Shown: positions 1 to 9,200, numbered from the stretch's first letter. The stretch: 64,000 nt of DNA from Rhodoferax ferrireducens T118 (GCF_000013605.1 NC_007908.1:1302001-1366000); one strand, 5' to 3'. The notes: generated by a model from the sequence alone, not told the origin. A program made the numbers and translations.

Positions 1-13
1 TTAGTGATTAAAC

Positions 14-29
14 TACTAACATGTTAGTA
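14..29. other. 16-nt palindrome followed by a T tract
   Basis: A perfect 16-nt palindrome centred on ACATGT is followed by a run of six T at 32-37. It could be a weak terminator of a gene lying to the left or an operator of the CoA-transferase gene. The rest of 1-253 holds no gene I can support. Confidence 0.3.
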
Positions 30-253
30 AGTTTTTTCAGTAGCCGGATCCGAACAGAGGGCGCGGGCAGGATGCTCAGAGATCGGTCATGCGCGCTCAA
101 GACCTTCCTGCTGCGGCGGCGCTCCATTCTTTTGCGGATTCTGCCATTGTTGAACGGGGACGCGGTGCTTGCCACCTGGCCTCCTGCGGTGCTGGCGCCA
201 ATCAACCATCGCCTGACCTAAGGGCAAAAAATCAACTAAAGAGGAACGAAAAA

Positions 254-1807
254 ATGCACAGAAATATGGACAGCCGCATCCGCTTGCCGTTTTTGAAAGA
301 GCGCGTGACCAGCGCCGCCAAGGCAGCCGAATGGATACAGGACGGCATGACGATAGGCATGAGCGGCTTTACCCGCGCGGGCGACGCCAAGGTCGTGCCC
401 CTGGCGCTGGCCGAACGGGCGCGCCATGAAAAGCTGAAAATCACATTGATGACCGGTGCCTCCCTGGGCAGTGATGTCGACAGGACGCTGACCGAAGCGG
501 GTGTGCTGGCCCGGCGTATCCCGTTCCAGGCCGATCCGGTGTTGCGCGCCGCCATCAACCGGGGTGAGGTGATGTATGTCGATCAGCACTTGTCGGAAAC
601 GGTTGAACTGCTGCGCACCCGGCAGATGGCACCGATCGACATCGCCATCATCGAGGCCATCGCCATCACCGAGAGCGGCGCCATCATCCCGACCACGTCG
701 GTCGGCAACAGTGCCAGTTTTGCGATTCTGGCGGACAAGGTGATTGTTGAAATCAACCTCACCCAGTCGCTGGAACTCGAAGGCTTGCACGACATCTTCA
801 TCCCCAAGCACCGCCCGCGGCGCGAACCGATGCCTTTGATGACGCCGTATGACCGCATCGGCAGCACCGCGATCGAGATTCCGCCCGAAAAAATCGTGGC
901 CATCGTCTTCACGGAAAAGCTCGACAGTTCCTCCACCATCCTGCCGCCCGACACGGAGACGGCGGCCATCGCGGCGCATCTGGTGAATTTTTTCAAGGAA
1001 GAAGTGGCACAAGGGCGCTTGAGCGAGAGCTTGCTGCCCATGCAGGCCGGCATCGGCACCATTGCCAACGCGGTGATGGCAGGGTTTATTGACAGCCCGT
1101 TCAAGCGCCTGACGATGTATTCCGAGGTGTTGCAAGACTCCACCTTTGACCTGTTCGATGCCGGCAAGCTCGACTTTGCGTCCGGCTCCTCGATCACCTT
1201 GTCGGCGGAAAAAAGCCGGCAAGTGTTCAACGACATCGGCAAGTACAAGGACCGGCTGGTGTTGCGTCCGCAAGAAGTCAGCAACCACCCCGAAATCATC
1301 CGGCGCCTGGGGCTCATCGCGATCAACACCGCGCTGGAAGCCGACATCTATGGCAACGTCAACTCCACCCATGTGCTGGGCACGCACATGATGAACGGCA
1401 TTGGCGGCTCGGGCGACTTTGCGCGCAACGCCTACCTGTCGGTGTTTGCGACCAAGTCGATTGCCAAGGGCGGCAAGATATCGAGCATCGTGCCGATGGT
1501 GTCGCATGTGGACCATACCGAACACGACGTGGACATCATCGTCACCGAAGTCGGCCTGGCCGATCTGCGTGGTCTGGCACCGCGCGAGCGTGCCGACATC
1601 ATCATTGACCGATGCGTGGCACAACCCTACCGGCAAATGTTGCAGGCTTACGTGGCGCGCGCGAAACAGCGTGGCGGCCACACGCCCCATATTCTGGAGG
1701 AAGCGCTCTCGTGGCATACCCGCTACCGCGACACGGGCTCCATGCTGACCAGCCAGATCACGCCCGATATCGGTTCTTACGAGAAAAGTGTTTCGCTATC
1801 TATTTAA
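254..1807 (+). CDS. acetyl-CoA hydrolase/transferase family protein (succinyl-CoA:acetate CoA-transferase type)
   Basis: A protein of 517 residues of the class I CoA-transferase family (Ach1/AarC/Cat1), close to the family's usual ~505. It would move CoA between acetate and succinate or hydrolyse acetyl-CoA in the cytoplasm. Visible marks are the GIGTIANAV segment, the SEVLQD motif with the likely catalytic glutamate at residue 291, and the GGSGDFARNAYLS glycine-rich segment near the C terminus. The ATG at 254 was chosen because GAGGAA at 241-246 is a good ribosome-binding site; the frame is open upstream to 89 but without one. The gene faces DUF4337 convergently. Substrate pair is inferred from the family. 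Confidence 0.9.
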   Translation: MHRNMDSRIRLPFLKERVTSAAKAAEWIQDGMTIGMSGFTRAGDAKVVPLALAERARHEKLKITLMTGASLGSDVDRTLTEAGVLARRIPFQADPVLRAAINRGEVMYVDQHLSETVELLRTRQMAPIDIAIIEAIAITESGAIIPTTSVGNSASFAILADKVIVEINLTQSLELEGLHDIFIPKHRPRREPMPLMTPYDRIGSTAIEIPPEKIVAIVFTEKLDSSSTILPPDTETAAIAAHLVNFFKEEVAQGRLSESLLPMQAGIGTIANAVMAGFIDSPFKRLTMYSEVLQDSTFDLFDAGKLDFASGSSITLSAEKSRQVFNDIGKYKDRLVLRPQEVSNHPEIIRRLGLIAINTALEADIYGNVNSTHVLGTHMMNGIGGSGDFARNAYLSVFATKSIAKGGKISSIVPMVSHVDHTEHDVDIIVTEVGLADLRGLAPRERADIIIDRCVAQPYRQMLQAYVARAKQRGGHTPHILEEALSWHTRYRDTGSMLTSQITPDIGSYEKSVSLSI

Positions 1808-1850
1808 TAGCGTTTAAACTAATAAACACGGGGGCTGGTGGCTGATTCAT
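1804..1850 (+). repeat. dispersed ~55-bp repeat, degenerate copy
   Basis: Begins with TTTAATAGCG, then ACACGGGGGCTGGTGGCTGATT, matching the core of the dispersed family (see 62125-62184). It overlaps the stop codon of the CoA-transferase gene. Confidence 0.5.
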
Positions 1851-1887
1851 TATAAATTCACAATGAACTCAGATGCCTGCCCAGTGC

Positions 1888-2496
1888 TCAAGTCAGTAAT
1901 TTGACCAGCATGTCCGGATGGATATGCAAGCCGGCGAGCCCTGCCACGCCCATGACAACGCCGAACGCCGTGGGCACCAAAGCGGCCCAGTACAGCGGCC
2001 AAAGTTGCGTCAACGCCGTCACCGCGAGGACGGCAATCACAATCGCGATGGCCGCATCCGAGAGGTCGAACTGATCGTCGCGGTAGTTCAGGTCGTCGTA
2101 GGTTTTCTGGTCCTGGAGCGCTTGCTGCTGCAGCGCCTCTTTCTTGCTGGCCTGGTCCGCTGCCAGCGCCCGGTATTTCGCGATCGCCGCGTCGTAGCCA
2201 GCGGCTTGAGGGGCCGCCAGCGACGCGCGTGCCAGCTCAAGCTGGACCAGCGTGGCTTCGGCGACTTCCTGGCGCAGGTTGCGCGCCTGGTAAAAAGCCC
2301 AGTGATCGAGCTTGTCGGCCTGCGCCTGCTGCATCGCCTGCACGATGTTGTCGTCCTTGACCTTGCAAATGCCCATGAAGGTGGCCAGGATGGCCACAGT
2401 GATCGCCACCACCGCATTTAATCGACTGACCCGGGACTCGGGCGCCCGCATGGCGTCATGGGCCGTTTCTATAACATCTTGGGGATCGATTTCCAT
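1888..2496 (-). CDS. DUF4337 family membrane protein
   Basis: A 202-residue protein matching the DUF4337 pattern: a short acidic N terminus, a first membrane helix around residues 28-46, a long polar helical stretch with many Gln and Ala (about 55-135) and two closing membrane helices (about 145-200). The family is common in proteobacteria and has no established function. The helical middle would sit in the periplasm or cytoplasm between membrane anchors. The start is the ATG at 2496, divergent from the Nramp gene across a 139-bp gap. Confidence 0.75.
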   Translation of the reverse strand: MEIDPQDVIETAHDAMRAPESRVSRLNAVVAITVAILATFMGICKVKDDNIVQAMQQAQADKLDHWAFYQARNLRQEVAEATLVQLELARASLAAPQAAGYDAAIAKYRALAADQASKKEALQQQALQDQKTYDDLNYRDDQFDLSDAAIAIVIAVLAVTALTQLWPLYWAALVPTAFGVVMGVAGLAGLHIHPDMLVKLLT

Positions 2497-2635
2497 GGCA
2501 AATCCAGGTACGTGAAAAAAAACTTCAGCTTGGCGTCAACCGGTTCGAGCGGGAGACGGCGATCGTAGTCTAATGCCGCCTGTTGCGTGCCGCCGGTCGC
2601 ATGCACGCACCCCTGACCCCTAAGCTACTGCATCC

Positions 2636-3904
2636 ATGTTCAACAAAATCGGAAAATTCAGCCCGCGCGCTGTCCTGCGGCGACTCGGTCCCGGTCTCAT
2701 CACGGGCGCTGCGGATGACGACCCCAGCGGCATCGCCACCTATTCGCAGGCCGGTGCCCAGTTTGGTTTCTCCATGCTCTGGACGATGGTCCTTACGCTG
2801 CCCCTGATGGTGGCGATCCAGATCGTCAGCGCCCGAATTGGCTATGTCACCGGACACGGCCTGGTGGCCAACATCAAGGCGCGCTTTCCGCGTCCCGTGC
2901 TGCTGGGCGTGGTCGGCATGCTGCTGCTGGCCAATACGCTCAATCTGGCGGCCGATATTGCCGCCATGGCCGAGGCCCTGCGTCTCTTGGTTGGCGGCTC
3001 GGCGCAGGTCTACGCCGTGACCTTCGGGCTGCTTTGCCTGGTACTGCAAGTGTTCCTCAACTACAAGACGTACGTGCGCTGGCTCAAATGGCTGACGCTG
3101 GCGCTCTTGTCGTATGTGGCTGTCGTTTTTACGTTGCACATCGACTGGTGGCAGGTGGCCCGGCAAATCGTCCTCCCACAACTGCCGGGTGGCCATGAGG
3201 TGCTGCTGACCGTGGTCGCGGTATTCGGCACCACGATCAGTCCCTACCTGTTTTTCTGGCAGGCTGCGCAGGAGGTGGAGGACGTGAACGCCGGTCCCGG
3301 CAAGCCGCACACCGCGCCCGAGGTGCGCCACCATTTGCGCCGTATCAAGCTCGACACCGTGATTGGCATGACGTTCTCCAACCTGATTGCCTTCTTTATC
3401 ATCCTGAGCACGGCCGTGACCCTGCATGCGGCGGGTGTGCATGACATCGAGACCTCGGCCCAAGCCGCCGAGGCACTCAGGCCGCTGGCCGGCGAGTTGA
3501 CGTTTCTGCTGTTCAGCCTGGGCATCATCGGCACCGGCCTGCTCGCGGTGCCGGTGCTCGCGGGCTCCGCGGCCTATGCCGTGGCGGAGGCCGCCGGTTG
3601 GCAGGGTAGCCTGAGCCTGCGGCTGGACAAGGGCGAAGGTCGCGGGTTTTACGGGGTCATCGCGGCGGCAACGCTGGGCGGCGTGGTCTTGTGCTTTACC
3701 TCCATGGACCCGGTCAAGGAACTGTTCTGGTCGGCGGTGTTGAACGGCGTGATCGCTGTCCCCATCATGGCCGTCATGATGCTGCTGGCGTCCCGGCGCG
3801 ACACCATGGGTCAGCATGTGATCGGGCGCAAGCTGCGCTGGCTCGGCTGGTTGGCCACCGCCGTCATGACCGCCACTGTTCTGGCCATGCTGACCACGGC
3901 CTGA
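2636..3904 (+). CDS. Nramp-like divalent metal cation transporter
   Basis: A 422-residue inner-membrane protein with about eleven membrane helices, typical of Nramp/MntH. The first helix carries GPGLITGAADDDPSGIATY, recognisable as the Nramp TM1 region. The canonical DPGN metal-binding motif reads DPSG here, and the region equivalent to the TM6 metal-binding helix reads TTISPYLFFWQA instead of the usual Met-Pro-His. This places it in the diverged bacterial Nramp-related branch, so the metal it carries cannot be assumed to be manganese. No binding-protein or regulator gene is adjacent. Confidence 0.8.
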   Translation: MFNKIGKFSPRAVLRRLGPGLITGAADDDPSGIATYSQAGAQFGFSMLWTMVLTLPLMVAIQIVSARIGYVTGHGLVANIKARFPRPVLLGVVGMLLLANTLNLAADIAAMAEALRLLVGGSAQVYAVTFGLLCLVLQVFLNYKTYVRWLKWLTLALLSYVAVVFTLHIDWWQVARQIVLPQLPGGHEVLLTVVAVFGTTISPYLFFWQAAQEVEDVNAGPGKPHTAPEVRHHLRRIKLDTVIGMTFSNLIAFFIILSTAVTLHAAGVHDIETSAQAAEALRPLAGELTFLLFSLGIIGTGLLAVPVLAGSAAYAVAEAAGWQGSLSLRLDKGEGRGFYGVIAAATLGGVVLCFTSMDPVKELFWSAVLNGVIAVPIMAVMMLLASRRDTMGQHVIGRKLRWLGWLATAVMTATVLAMLTTA

Positions 3905-3974
3905 GCGAAATGCGGCAGCTGTGGCATCATCGATGACGTTTGCCTTCTGAATCCCCACCGACCTGTCCCAGCTC

Positions 3975-4451
3975 ATGCTCTACACCGCGCTCAAAACCGT
4001 TCATCTCTTGTCCATCATCGTCTGGATTGGCGGCATGGTGTTTGCCCAATTCTTTTTGCGCCCCGCGCTGAGCCAATTGGAGTCGCCGCAGCGCATCCGG
4101 TTGATGCAGGACGTGCTGGGCCGCTTCTTTGATGCCGTGCTGGTCGCAGCCGCCTTGACGCTGGGCAGCGGCATCTGGATGATCGGCCGGATGGCGCGGC
4201 AAATGGCGCAATCGGGCGTCAAGTTCAATATGCCGCTTGAATGGATGGTGATGGCGACCTTGGGCCTGTTGATGATGCTGATTTTTGGCCATATTCGCTT
4301 TGTCCTTTTCGTGCGCCTGTCGCGTGCGGTGACGGCCGCCGCCTGGCCTGCGGGCGGCGCAGTGCTGGCCAGCATTCGCACCTGGGTGATGGTGAATCTG
4401 GTGCTTGGCGTGCTGATCGTGGTGGTCACGCTGCTGGGCCTGTCGCTCTGA
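3975..4451 (+). CDS. CopD-family integral membrane protein
   Basis: A 158-residue protein with four predicted membrane helices. The start, with a histidine in LKTVHLLSIIVWIGGMVF, and the later GHIRFVLFVRL segment fit the CopD/DUF2269-type membrane domain, which often binds haem or takes part in copper handling. Function here is unknown. It ends 9 bp before the MFS gene and may be co-transcribed with it. Confidence 0.65.
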   Translation: MLYTALKTVHLLSIIVWIGGMVFAQFFLRPALSQLESPQRIRLMQDVLGRFFDAVLVAAALTLGSGIWMIGRMARQMAQSGVKFNMPLEWMVMATLGLLMMLIFGHIRFVLFVRLSRAVTAAAWPAGGAVLASIRTWVMVNLVLGVLIVVVTLLGLSL

Positions 4452-4460
4452 TATTCCCGC

Positions 4461-5699
4461 ATGAACCCTGACGCGCAACAACTCTGGCGGGCGCCGCGCT
4501 GGGCGCTGGCGGTGCTGCTGGCGGTGCTGGGCATGCTGGGACCGTTCTCGATTGACACCTATATACCGGCTTTTTCCGGCATCGCCCAATCGCTGGGCGC
4601 GACGCCGGTGCAGATGCAGCAAACGCTCTCGGCCTACCTGTTCGGCTTTGCTTTCATGAGCCTGTTTCACGGCGCGATTTCCGATAGCGTGGGGCGCCGA
4701 CCGGTGGTGTTGTGGGGCCTGGCGGCCTTCACGCTGGCCTCCATGGGCTGCGCCCTGTCGCAAAGCATTGGCCAGTTGGTGTTCTTTCGGGCCGTGCAGG
4801 GCCTGACCACGGGCGCCGGCATTGTGGTCTCAAGAGCCGTCGTGCGTGACATGTTTGCGCCGGCGCAGGCACAAAAGGTGATGAGCCAGATCACCATTTA
4901 TTTCGGCGTGGCGCCGGCCATTGCGCCCATCATTGGTGGCACCCTGTTTGTGCACTTGGGCTGGCACAGTGTGTTCTGGTTTCTGACCGCGGTGGGCGTG
5001 TTGCTGTGGGTCGCCAATTACAAGCTCCTGCCCGAAACCCTGCACCTCACGCAACGTCAGCCGCTCAAGGTCAGCAATCTGCTGCAGGGCTACTGGCAGC
5101 TCGGGCTCGACCCGCGCTTTTTGCTGCTGGCGCTGGCCAGTGGCGTGCCGTTCAACGGCATGTTTTTGTACGTCTTGTCGGCGCCGGCTTTTTTGGGTGG
5201 GATTTTGGGTTTGGCGCCGACGCAGTTTTTCTGGTTTTTTGTACTCACCATCAGCGGCATCATGGGCGGCGCCTGGGTCAGCGGCCGCATGGCGGGCAAA
5301 CTGGCGCCCAAGCAGCAAATCAAGTACGGTTTGTTGATCATGCTGCTGATCGCCAGCCTGAATCTGGTGGCCAACTGGCTTTTCAAGGCGCACGTGGCGT
5401 GGTCGCTGTTCCCGATTGCCATCTTCGCCTTTGGCTGGGCCATGATGGTGCCGGTGATCACCCTGCTGGTGCTCGATCTGCATCCGGAGCGTCGTGGCAT
5501 GGCCTCAAGCTTGCAGGCCTTTATTGCCTCCTCGGCCAATGGACTGGTGGCCGGTCTCATTGCGCCGCTGGTGATGCATTCAGCCGTGTCACTGGCTGTC
5601 GCTTCTCTAAGCATGATGTGTGTCGGTCTGTTCGCCTGGCTCTATCTGCACCGCCGCTGGCCCGATATTGGCCGGGTGGTGGAACATCCGGCGCATTGA
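4461..5699 (+). CDS. Bcr/CflA-family multidrug efflux MFS transporter
   Basis: A 412-residue protein with twelve predicted membrane helices. The start carries LGPFSIDTYIPAFSGIAQ, typical of the Bcr/CflA drug-resistance branch, and the first cytoplasmic loop has the MFS motif GAISDSVGRRPVVLWG. It should export small drugs by proton antiport across the inner membrane; the substrate cannot be read from sequence. A LysR regulator is encoded convergently just downstream. Confidence 0.88.
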   Translation: MNPDAQQLWRAPRWALAVLLAVLGMLGPFSIDTYIPAFSGIAQSLGATPVQMQQTLSAYLFGFAFMSLFHGAISDSVGRRPVVLWGLAAFTLASMGCALSQSIGQLVFFRAVQGLTTGAGIVVSRAVVRDMFAPAQAQKVMSQITIYFGVAPAIAPIIGGTLFVHLGWHSVFWFLTAVGVLLWVANYKLLPETLHLTQRQPLKVSNLLQGYWQLGLDPRFLLLALASGVPFNGMFLYVLSAPAFLGGILGLAPTQFFWFFVLTISGIMGGAWVSGRMAGKLAPKQQIKYGLLIMLLIASLNLVANWLFKAHVAWSLFPIAIFAFGWAMMVPVITLLVLDLHPERRGMASSLQAFIASSANGLVAGLIAPLVMHSAVSLAVASLSMMCVGLFAWLYLHRRWPDIGRVVEHPAH

Positions 5700-5717
5700 C
5701 CGCCACCGGCCCACCTG

Positions 5718-6647
5718 TCAGGGCGAACCCACTGGCGTGACGCGCTGGAATTGCTGGTCTGAGTCCTTGAAAAAATCCACCAGGAAATCGACCATCGCCC
5801 GCACCTTGGGCGCCAGATTGCGACCGCTGGGGTAGCTGGCGAACAGGGGCACGGGTTCCACATGGTGCCAATCGGTCAGGATCGGCACCAGCTCCCGGCG
5901 GGCGATGGCCGCACTGACGATGACGTTGGTCAGACGCGTGATACCCACCCCCGCCACCGCCAGTTGCAACACGGTTTCGGCATTGTTGGCCACGACATTG
6001 CCGCCGATGTGCACCACGCGGATGCCATCTTCGGTGTCAAAAGGCCAGCGCCGCAGTGCGGGCAGGTTCGAAATCCACAGGCAGTTGTGCCGCTGCAAAT
6101 CGTCCGGCGTGCGCGGCGTGCCATGCAGCGCCAGATAGCTCGGGGCGGCGCAGATCACCCGCTCCAGCGTGCAAATGCGCCGCGCCACCATGGAGGAGTC
6201 GTCCAGTGGTCCGGTGCGGATCGTCAGGTCGATGCCTTCCTTCATGTCCGCAGGCGGCCGATCGCTGATGGTGATGTCCAATTGCACATCTGGATAAAGA
6301 GCCTGGAAATGCGGGATGGTGCGTGCCAGTTGGTGCATGCCAAAGGCCGTTCCACATTGCAGGCGCAGCAAGCCACGCGGGCTCAATCCGGCCTGACTGA
6401 CCTCGGCCTCGGCTTCATCCATGGCCAGCAGAATCGGGCGCGCACGCGCGTAGAAAGCCTCGCCTTCGCTGGTCAGTTGCAAGCGGCGGGTGGTGCGTTG
6501 CAGCAGTCGTGCGCCCAATCGGTCTTCAAGCCGCGTCACCAATTTGGACAAGGCCGATGGTGTCAGACCGATCTCGCGCGCGGCGGCGGTAAACCCACCG
6601 GTTTCGACGGCGCGGACAAAAGCGGTCATCTCGGCGGAACGGTCCAT
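5718..6647 (-). CDS. LysR-family transcriptional regulator
   Basis: A 309-residue protein of normal LysR length. The N-terminal winged helix is clear: FVRAVETGGFTAAAREIGLTPSALSKLV. A substrate-binding domain of the CrgA/DsdC-like type follows from about residue 90. Its ligand is unknown. Targets may be its own promoter and the divergent small gene at 6769; the shared gap contains a TGGAC...GTCCA inverted pair at 6658-6691 and a 17-nt palindrome at 6737. Confidence 0.9.
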   Translation of the reverse strand: MDRSAEMTAFVRAVETGGFTAAAREIGLTPSALSKLVTRLEDRLGARLLQRTTRRLQLTSEGEAFYARARPILLAMDEAEAEVSQAGLSPRGLLRLQCGTAFGMHQLARTIPHFQALYPDVQLDITISDRPPADMKEGIDLTIRTGPLDDSSMVARRICTLERVICAAPSYLALHGTPRTPDDLQRHNCLWISNLPALRRWPFDTEDGIRVVHIGGNVVANNAETVLQLAVAGVGITRLTNVIVSAAIARRELVPILTDWHHVEPVPLFASYPSGRNLAPKVRAMVDFLVDFFKDSDQQFQRVTPVGSP

Positions 6648-6736
6648 GGCGCGATTATGGACGAATATTCATCAATGTTTGTCCATGAACACTGATTGTC
6701 ATTGAGTCAACATGTAATTACAGTTCACTTCATGAA

Positions 6737-6753
6737 ATGTTGCGTCGCAACAT
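6737..6753. promoter_or_regulatory. palindrome in the leader of the small gene
   Basis: Eight-base arms (ATGTTGCG / CGCAACAT) around one central T, 16 bp ahead of the start codon of the gene at 6769. It could be a LysR or other repressor site, or a leader hairpin. Confidence 0.4.
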
Positions 6754-6768
6754 GAAAAGGAAAAAATC

Positions 6769-6951
6769 ATGACTTCCATTCAAAGGTCTGAAATTGAGCA
6801 ATATGCCGGTGAACTCCGGGCCCAGGAAATTCAGCGCGTTGAGCGCACGATTGCTGCCGCCTTGGGCGCCGGCCTGGTCGCGTTCAGCGAGTTGCTGCGG
6901 CCCCTGTTCAGCTGGAATCCGCAACGAGCGAAGTCCACTGACAAAGTTTGA
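6769..6951 (+). CDS. small RSP_7527-like protein
   Basis: A 60-residue protein starting after AGGAAAAAA with good spacing. It is amphipathic and helical: an N-terminal charged helix with IEQYAGELRAQEIQRVE, then a hydrophobic stretch, and a C-terminal FSWNPQR. The layout resembles the RSP_7527 family of small proteobacterial proteins of unknown function. It stands between a divergent LysR gene and a convergent lipoprotein gene. Confidence 0.5.
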   Translation: MTSIQRSEIEQYAGELRAQEIQRVERTIAAALGAGLVAFSELLRPLFSWNPQRAKSTDKV

Positions 6952-6969
6952 TCAGGGTTGTGGGTGCGC

Positions 6970-7695
6970 CTAAGGGTTTTTTGGCGCGCCTTGCAAAACC
7001 AGGTCAATCCGGCGCTGAATCCGGCTGGCTGACTGAGGGTCCTGTGCATCACCCGCGCGTTTGAGTTGCACACCCAGCCAGGCCAGCAGCGGGCGACGCC
7101 AGCCCTGGCTCGATGCGGTATCGGTGGCACGGGCGATGTCGGCGCCGGTCAGGCGGCTGCTTTGCAGCAGTGCACCGGCAGCGATCAGGCGTGACAAGGG
7201 GTCTTCAATGGCGGCCAGCGCACTGGGTTGCGGGTCGGACGGCTGCTTGGCCGCCGCCGTCAAAACGATGGCACGGTACGGTACCGGTAGCCGCGCCACA
7301 TCCAGGTCGCGCCACTGGCCGGTCAAGAATGCCGCATAAGCCTGCTCGTCAGGGCTCGCCTCGGCGGCCAGCGTTTGATAACCGGCACATTGATCCAATT
7401 CCAGGCTGGCCAGGCGCACCGCGCAGCGCGTCAGTTCGGCGCGCGCCAGCAGGTCGGCGCGGCCCGTGCTCGCGATCTCGGACTTGGCGCGCGCAAACTC
7501 AAAATCGGCCAGTCGCGTGTTGCCTTTCAGGTAAGCCGCTGAAAAATCCTTGAGCGCGGCAAAGGCATTGGTTTGCCAGTCGGGAGGCACCGGCTTGCTG
7601 GCGCAGGCGCTCAAGAGCAGGGCGCTCAGCAGGGTGATCCAGTGACTGGCGCTGGTCTGGTGCTGGCTTGGATGTGTTCGTTTGGTTGAAGTCAT
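6970..7695 (-). CDS. putative lipoprotein of unknown function
   Basis: With the ATG at 7695 the protein has 241 residues, a signal segment and a lipobox LLSAC with Cys31 as lipidation site. The mature part is alpha-helical and Ala/Leu-rich, suggesting a helical-repeat fold. In-frame ATG codons at 7722 and 7755 would give an unusually long n-region, so the inner start is preferred, though no start has a convincing ribosome-binding site. It follows the MCE gene on the same strand but is separated from it by the inverted-repeat element at 7798-8154. It does not resemble the usual auxiliary lipoprotein of MCE transporters. Confidence 0.65.
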   Translation of the reverse strand: MTSTKRTHPSQHQTSASHWITLLSALLLSACASKPVPPDWQTNAFAALKDFSAAYLKGNTRLADFEFARAKSEIASTGRADLLARAELTRCAVRLASLELDQCAGYQTLAAEASPDEQAYAAFLTGQWRDLDVARLPVPYRAIVLTAAAKQPSDPQPSALAAIEDPLSRLIAAGALLQSSRLTGADIARATDTASSQGWRRPLLAWLGVQLKRAGDAQDPQSASRIQRRIDLVLQGAPKNP

Positions 7696-7797
7696 TTTTT
7701 TGTCTGATTGATTTGGATTCATTACTTTCAATCTTTTTACGCTTGACGATTCCATCGGCCGTGGCCTTTGCTGGGCTTCAATTCTTAACTTTCTTTT

Positions 7798-8154
7798 CCC
7801 CCACTCACTCCCCCCGCCCTCTCCCGCCCCGCCGGGCGGAAGAGGGAGCCAACAGCCCCATTTGGCCGCGTCCTTTACGGTGGGAAATAAACGCTCGGCC
7901 GCACGCTGGCCTCAAAGTGGCGGTAACTCATGAACCGGCCGATCCCGTCAATTGAAGGCTGGCGGCCAAACCAAGACTGCAAACCAGCGCAGCATCTGCC
8001 TGGGTGATCAGCCTGTCAATGCCATGGCGAAACTTTGAGGCCAGCGCACCATCAAGAAACAAATTTCCCACCATTAAAGAGTTGGCCAAATGGGGCTGTT
8101 AGCTCCCCTTTCCGCCCCGGCGGGGGCGGAGAGGGGCTGGGGGAGAGGGGGGGA
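7798..8154. mobile_element. ~360-bp element with ~125-bp imperfect terminal inverted repeats (MITE-like)
   Basis: The left arm (7798-7922) reads, in reverse complement, as the right arm (about 8027-8154). Shared blocks include AACAGCCCCATTTGGCC, GGTGGGAAAT and GCTGGCCTCAAAGT, and each arm also has a small CCGCCCC/GGGGCGG hairpin near its outer end. The whole could fold into one long hairpin with a ~100-nt loop. No transposase is present. A non-autonomous transposable element is the best guess; no target-site duplication was recognised. Confidence 0.6.
7928..8074 (-). other. 48-codon open frame inside the inverted-repeat element
   Basis: ATG to TGA frame of 48 codons reading MVGNLFLDGALASKFRHGID at its start, with no ribosome-binding site seen. 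It begins within the right arm of the element and ends in the loop. It may be a remnant of a coding region or chance. Confidence 0.15.
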
Positions 8155-8208
8155 ATACAGACATCAAAAGAACATTAACAATCAAAAACCAGATAACGAG
8201 AAAAAACG

Positions 8209-9189
8209 TCAGGGCAATTTAATCTCCGTATCCCGCGCAAAAGGCCATTTGCGGTTCACCTCTTCCACCAGTTGCGTCACCTTGCGCAGGCTGATCTCGA
8301 CCTCGGCGCGCAGCGCACCCAGGTCGGCGCTGGCAACGCGCGCATTGGCGCCCACGGCCTGGGCCTCGGCCAGCACCGCATCGACTTTTTTCAGGCTGGC
8401 GCGGGCGTCGGTCAAGACGCCGGTGAGCTCCCGAATTGCCACCTGCGAGCCATCGACGGCAGCCTGGGTGCTGTCCATCACGCCCTTGGCGCCAAAAATG
8501 CGTTGATCGGCCTTGGCCAGCAGCGCGTTGGTCTGGTCCAGCGTGGCGATGATTTTTTTGGCGTTGTCTTCGCTGCCCATCACGCCGCTGAGTAGCCCAT
8601 AGCGGCCGGTCAAGCGCTCGCTGACTGTTTTCAGGTTACTCAGGCTGGTGTTGATATTGGACTCCGGCCCGGTCATGTTCTCCAGGTTTTCCAGCAGCGT
8701 GCGGGTCGACGCCACGATGCGGGGGATTTCGGCGTTGGTGTCGCCGCGCAGCACGGTGCGCTCCGCGTTGGCCGGCAAGGGCGGGTCGCTCAGAATGCCA
8801 CTGAAGGCGCGCAGGTGGGTTTCGCCCACCATGCTGCGTTCCATGGTGAAGATGCTTGATGTACGCAGCCAGGGCGCGTCCTTGAGAGGCACGTCAATCA
8901 CCATGCGCGCCTTGCCGTCCAAGGCCAGCTCGATGCGCCGCACGCGGCCGATGGGAAAGCCCGAGAAGGTGAGATCCATGCCGACGAGCACACCTTCGGA
9001 GTCGTCGGCCACCAGCACCAGCTGCTGGGTTTTCTCGAACACGCCGCGCGCGTACATCACGTACAGCAAAAAACCGCAGATCAGGGCCGTGACCAGGACC
9101 AGCAGCATGATGGCCCTGAACTCGACGTGGGCGATGGTTGCCGGGGTCGGCGCGGCGGGTGGCGATGAGGGTGGCGATTGTGGTTCCAT
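8209..9189 (-). CDS. MCE/MlaD-family lipid-transport substrate-binding protein
   Basis: A 326-residue protein with a proline-rich cytoplasmic start, one membrane helix (about residues 27-48), and an MCE domain beginning with LVLVADDSEGVLVGMDLTFSGFPIGRV. A long helical coiled tail follows (about 150-320). Such proteins form periplasmic hexameric rings that carry phospholipids between membranes, anchored to an MlaE permease. The permease is 11 bp upstream on the same strand, but no ATPase gene of the MlaF type lies in the cluster. Confidence 0.85.
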   Translation of the reverse strand: MEPQSPPSSPPAAPTPATIAHVEFRAIMLLVLVTALICGFLLYVMYARGVFEKTQQLVLVADDSEGVLVGMDLTFSGFPIGRVRRIELALDGKARMVIDVPLKDAPWLRTSSIFTMERSMVGETHLRAFSGILSDPPLPANAERTVLRGDTNAEIPRIVASTRTLLENLENMTGPESNINTSLSNLKTVSERLTGRYGLLSGVMGSEDNAKKIIATLDQTNALLAKADQRIFGAKGVMDSTQAAVDGSQVAIRELTGVLTDARASLKKVDAVLAEAQAVGANARVASADLGALRAEVEISLRKVTQLVEEVNRKWPFARDTEIKLP

Positions 9190-9200
9190 ACGATGTGAGC

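Noticed and set aside
236..1717. A 493-codon minus-strand frame opposite the CoA-transferase gene
   Set aside because: Shadow frame with the same odd composition; the plus-strand protein is a clear family member.
2570..3976. A 468-codon minus-strand frame opposite the Nramp gene
   Set aside because: Shadow of a GC-rich membrane-protein gene; rich in Gln, His and Arg and without motifs.
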